Assembly: GCF_003072125.1 (NCBI RefSeq)
Contig: NZ_QCYH01000002.1
Span: forward strand, 310,001-374,000
DNA: 64,000 nucleotides
Source: Pelagivirga sediminicola
Lineage (GTDB): Bacteria > Pseudomonadota > Alphaproteobacteria > Rhodobacterales > Rhodobacteraceae
Direction: 5' to 3'
Below the pieces are notes generated by a model. The model saw nothing but the letters and a program-made list of their open reading frames with translations, was not told the origin of the DNA and searched no databases. Each line of letters opens with the position of its first letter. The first letter of the stretch is position 1. A program made the position numbers and the translations under genes. Below are positions 61,614-64,000 of the stretch, piece after piece.

Positions 61614-62387
61614 TTATTCGCTGTAGATCGTGGTCGAGAAATACTTGTCCGTGATCTCGTCATAAGTGCCGTTTTCACGGATCTCGGCGATGGCTGCGTT
61701 CAGCTTCTCGCGCAGCTCGTCCTCGCCCTTGCGCAGACCCGCGCCGACGCCCTTGCCGAGGATGGATTCGTCATCCGGCACGTTGCCGACGATCTCGCAG
61801 CAATCGCCGATGTCGCTGTTCACGAAATCGGCCATGGCGATGCTGTCGGCCTGCACCGCGTCAATGCGCCCGGAATAAAGGTCCTGGTTCGCCTCGTCCT
61901 GGGTCTGGTAGACGCGGATCTCGCTGGCCGCATCCTCGAAGTGCTTTTGCGCATAGGCCTGGTGCGTGGTCGACGCCTGCACACCGAGGATCTTGCCGTC
62001 CAGCCCTTCGGCATTCGGGGTCATGTCGGAGCCCTTCGGCGCGACGATGACGGCTGGCGTCTTGTAGTAATGATCGGTGAAGGCGATCTTTTCGGCGCGG
62101 TCCTCGGTGATCGACATCGAGGCCATGATCACGTCGATCTGCTCGCCCAGAAGCGACGGGATGATGCCGTCCCAGCCGGTCGGCGTGATCTCGCACTCAA
62201 GGTCTGCGGCCTCGCAAAGCGCATTCGCGATCTCGACCTCCCAGCCGGACCAGTTGCCGGCGCTGTCGGGCGCGGCGAAGGGCGGGTAGGGCTCGGACGC
62301 GATGCCGATCTTGACGGTCTCGGCGGCGGCGGCGCCTGCGGTCAGAAGCGCGGCGGTGGCCGTTGCCATAATCATGTTCATTTTCAT
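61614..62387 (-). CDS. Amino acid ABC transporter substrate-binding protein
   Basis: A 257-aa periplasmic binding protein of the SBP_bac_3 family (lysine/arginine/ornithine-like). A signal peptide (ATAALLTAGAAAAETVK) is cleaved near residue 22; the mature protein begins VKIGIASEPYPPFAAPDSAG. Ligand-binding blocks WEVEIANALCEAADLECE, LLGEQIDVIMASMSITEDRAEKIAFTDHYY and ADSIAMADFV are visible. Ligand cannot be fixed; a cationic or polar amino acid is likely. Start 62387 has GGGAG upstream. Confidence 0.9.
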   Translation of the reverse strand: MKMNMIMATATAALLTAGAAAAETVKIGIASEPYPPFAAPDSAGNWSGWEVEIANALCEAADLECEITPTGWDGIIPSLLGEQIDVIMASMSITEDRAEKIAFTDHYYKTPAVIVAPKGSDMTPNAEGLDGKILGVQASTTHQAYAQKHFEDAASEIRVYQTQDEANQDLYSGRIDAVQADSIAMADFVNSDIGDCCEIVGNVPDDESILGKGVGAGLRKGEDELREKLNAAIAEIRENGTYDEITDKYFSTTIYSE

Positions 62388-62442
62388 TTGGTTATTCTCC
62401 CTTGTTGATCTTATGGTTGAACTTCCGCAGGCGCCGCGCAAC

Positions 62443-63252
62443 TTATGACACGGTCCTGAGAAACTGTTGCAGCCGTTCCGACTGCGGATTGCCGAAGACC
62501 TCTTCGGGCGGGCCTTCCTCCTCGATGCGGCCTTCGGACAAGTAGATGACGTGGCTGGCGACCTCGCGCGCGAATTTCATCTCGTGCGTGACGAGGATCA
62601 TCGTGCGCCCCTCGGCGGCCAGATCGCGGATGACGGTCAGCACCTCGCCCACCAGTTCGGGGTCGAGCGCGCTGGTCGGCTCGTCAAACAGCATCACGGC
62701 GGGATCCACCGCCAGCGCGCGGGCGATCGCGGCGCGCTGTTGCTGGCCGCCCGAGAGGAACGCGGGATAGCTGTCATGCTTTTCGCCAAGGCCCACGCGC
62801 TCCAGCAACTCGACCGCGCGGGCCGTCGCCTCGCGTTTGGGGATGCCGAGAACGTGCACCGGCACCTCGATCACGTTTTCCAGCAATGTGCGGTGGGTCC
62901 AGAGGTTGAATGCCTGGAACACCATGCCCAGCCTGGTGCGGATACGCTCGATCTGTTTCGGCTTGGCGGGGGAGCCGTCGGGCTTCATGGCGATTTCCTC
63001 GCCGCCGACGATGATTCGGCCCGAACTGGGCGTTTCCAGAAAGTTGATGCAGCGCAGCATCGTGGATTTGCCCGAGCCCGATCCGCCGATGATCGCCACG
63101 ACGTCGCCGCGGGCGGCGGTCAGCGATACGCCCTTGAGAACTTCCAGATCGCCGAAGGACTTGTGCAGATCCTCGACCCTGATCGCCTCCTGCGATGCGC
63201 TGTCTGTGCCGTCTGCGGCGTCCGCTTGTGGCGCGGTTTGTGCCGAACTCAT
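62443..63252 (-). CDS. Amino acid ABC transporter ATP-binding protein (HisP/GlnQ-type)
   Basis: A 269-aa ATPase. Walker A IIGGSGSGKSTMLRCINFLE, signature YPAFLSGGQQQRAAIARAL, Walker [22 protein letters not shown], and HEMKFAREVASHVIYLSEGRIEEEGPPEEVF match HisP/GlnQ. The N-terminal 25 residues are an alanine- and glutamine-rich leader. First gene of the operon; divergent from the TetR gene. Confidence 0.93.
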   Translation of the reverse strand: MSSAQTAPQADAADGTDSASQEAIRVEDLHKSFGDLEVLKGVSLTAARGDVVAIIGGSGSGKSTMLRCINFLETPSSGRIIVGGEEIAMKPDGSPAKPKQIERIRTRLGMVFQAFNLWTHRTLLENVIEVPVHVLGIPKREATARAVELLERVGLGEKHDSYPAFLSGGQQQRAAIARALAVDPAVMLFDEPTSALDPELVGEVLTVIRDLAAEGRTMILVTHEMKFAREVASHVIYLSEGRIEEEGPPEEVFGNPQSERLQQFLRTVS

Positions 63253-63300
63253 GCAATGCTCCCCATTCTTGGCTTGTAGTAACTCCGATTTCGGCTAATT

Positions 63301-63323
63301 GTGCAACTGTATAATTACTGCAC
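63301..63323. promoter_or_regulatory. Operator candidate between the amino acid ABC operon and the TetR gene
   Basis: GTGCA-N13-TGCAC forms an inverted repeat that encloses TATAAT (63310-63315), a consensus -10 hexamer, in the 101-bp divergent gap. A TetR dimer binding here would shut off its own promoter and perhaps the ABC operon (inference). Confidence 0.45.
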
Positions 63324-63353
63324 CTTGCAAACATCTTGCCTGAAAGCCCCGCC

Positions 63354-64000
63354 ATGCCGCCCGAACGCAAGCCATTTCGCCGGATCGGACCAGACCAGCG
63401 CCGCGACGCGATGATCGACGCGATGCTGTCGCTGATCGCCGAGGAGGGGATGGCGGCCGCGACCACCCGCGCGGTCGCCGCGCGGGCAGGGGTAACGCCG
63501 GGGCTGATCCGGCACTATTTCGACAGCAAGGACGCGCTGCTGAGCGCCGCCTACGAGCGGCACATGAGCGCGCTGACAGCCGCCACATGCGGGCCGCATC
63601 AGGGGCGCAGCGCCGCGCAGCGGCTGGCGCGTTTCGTCGCCGCGGGCCTGCGCGCGCCGGTGACCAGCGCCGAGGCGGTGTCGCTCTGGGCGGGGTTCTT
63701 GGCGCATGTGCAGCACGGCGGCGCCATGCAGGACACCCACGCCGCCACCTATGCCGAGTTTCGCGACCATCTGCAGGCGCTGATCGCCGATGCGCTGGTC
63801 GAGGCGGGGCGCGCCGTGCCGGAACCCGCGCTGCGCCGCCACGCCATTGCCTGCAACGCGGTGATCGACGGGCTGTGGCTGGAGGGCGGCATGCTGCCGG
63901 ATGCCTTTGCCCCCGGCGAGCTGGCGCGGATCGGGCTGGACTCCGTCAGCGCGATGCTGGATCTGGCGCTGACGCCTGACATGATCGAAGAAGAGGACAC
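63354..64000 (+). CDS. TetR family transcriptional regulator (partial, BetI-like)
   Basis: An open frame of at least 215 codons that runs off the window. The N-terminal HTH is ATTRAVAARAGVTPGLIRHYF followed by DSKDALLSAAYERHM; the rest (AEAVSLWAGFLAHVQHGGAMQDTHAATYAEF) resembles the BetI-like C-terminal domain. It is divergent from the amino acid transporter operon, suggesting local control. Start ATG 63354 (MPPERKPFRRIGPDQRRDAM). Confidence 0.87.
   Translation, partial: MPPERKPFRRIGPDQRRDAMIDAMLSLIAEEGMAAATTRAVAARAGVTPGLIRHYFDSKDALLSAAYERHMSALTAATCGPHQGRSAAQRLARFVAAGLRAPVTSAEAVSLWAGFLAHVQHGGAMQDTHAATYAEFRDHLQALIADALVEAGRAVPEPALRRHAIACNAVIDGLWLEGGMLPDAFAPGELARIGLDSVSAMLDLALTPDMIEEED

Noticed and set aside
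1-64000. Insertion sequences, prophage, integrons, CRISPR arrays, tRNA or rRNA genes
   Set aside because: No transposase, integrase, direct-repeat array or cloverleaf-like sequence was recognised on either strand; the window reads as core chromosome.

Overview
The window is ordinary high-GC chromosomal DNA of an alphaproteobacterium, most likely the Roseobacter/Rhodobacter branch of the Rhodobacterales. The signs are an FnrL-type regulator beside uspA and ccoNOQP-ccoGHIS, membrane-anchored CycM, an H-NS/HvrA-like protein, DUF3576-leuS-lptE-holA, a PhaA/PhaB pair and an fdsGBA-fdhD-fdsD formate dehydrogenase operon. I see no rRNA, tRNA, insertion sequence, prophage or CRISPR array. Coding density is very high, and no gene-free gap exceeds about 300 bp once the small genes reported here are counted.

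Layout. 1-2.4 kb: an L,D-transpeptidase-like protein, an H-NS family protein, a YggS PLP-binding protein and a DUF3576 lipoprotein. 2.5-7.9 kb: a glycosyltransferase on the minus strand, then leuS-lptE-holA with overlapping genes. 7.9-18.5 kb: housekeeping and accessory enzymes (GFA-family protein, secreted MORN-repeat protein, NAD synthetase, zincin-like peptidase, secreted MBL hydrolase, cyclic-nucleotide phosphodiesterase/nucleotidase, NudC, SRPBCC protein, prephenate dehydratase, CycM). 18.7-24.5 kb: a YejABEF peptide ABC transporter operon. 24.6-35.8 kb: the microaerobic respiration locus, with fnrL, uspA, ccoNOQP, ccoGHI and a short GTG-initiated ccoS. Three perfect FNR boxes lie upstream of uspA/ccoN and of ccoG. 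A LysR regulator and a divergent 56-aa small gene interrupt the locus. 35.8-41.4 kb: D-Ala-D-Ala carboxypeptidase with a SPOR domain, 3-methyladenine glycosylase, an EAL protein and phaA-phaB. 41.4-50.3 kb: a 55-aa DUF465-type protein, a DUF2007 protein, polyprenyl diphosphate synthase, ispE, a secreted TPR protein, ETF-ubiquinone oxidoreductase, greA, an unknown membrane protein and a LysR regulator. 50.3-56.3 kb: the fds operon. 56.3-60.1 kb: a SitABCD-type Mn/Fe ABC operon behind a Fur-family box. 60.1-64 kb: a polar amino acid ABC operon divergent from a TetR regulator that runs off the window.

How it works together. FnrL would sense low oxygen through a cysteine-ligated Fe-S cluster and activate the cbb3 oxidase, its copper/haem assembly genes and uspA. 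Formate dehydrogenase would feed NADH into respiration and ETF-QO would feed electrons from acyl-CoA and amine oxidation, while PhaA/PhaB would store excess reducing power as polyhydroxybutyrate precursor.

I did not find a clearly new multi-gene system. The least explained signals are small ones: a gene-end element present twice (11900-11935 and, reversed, 49315-49337), two perfect palindromes of 22 and 20 bp at gene starts, an unannotated small gene divergent from a LysR gene, dyad operators upstream of phaB, the fds operon and the TetR gene, a secreted protein made almost wholly of MORN repeats, and an acidic tail on the manganese transporter ATPase. All family names come from motif recognition by eye, not from a search.
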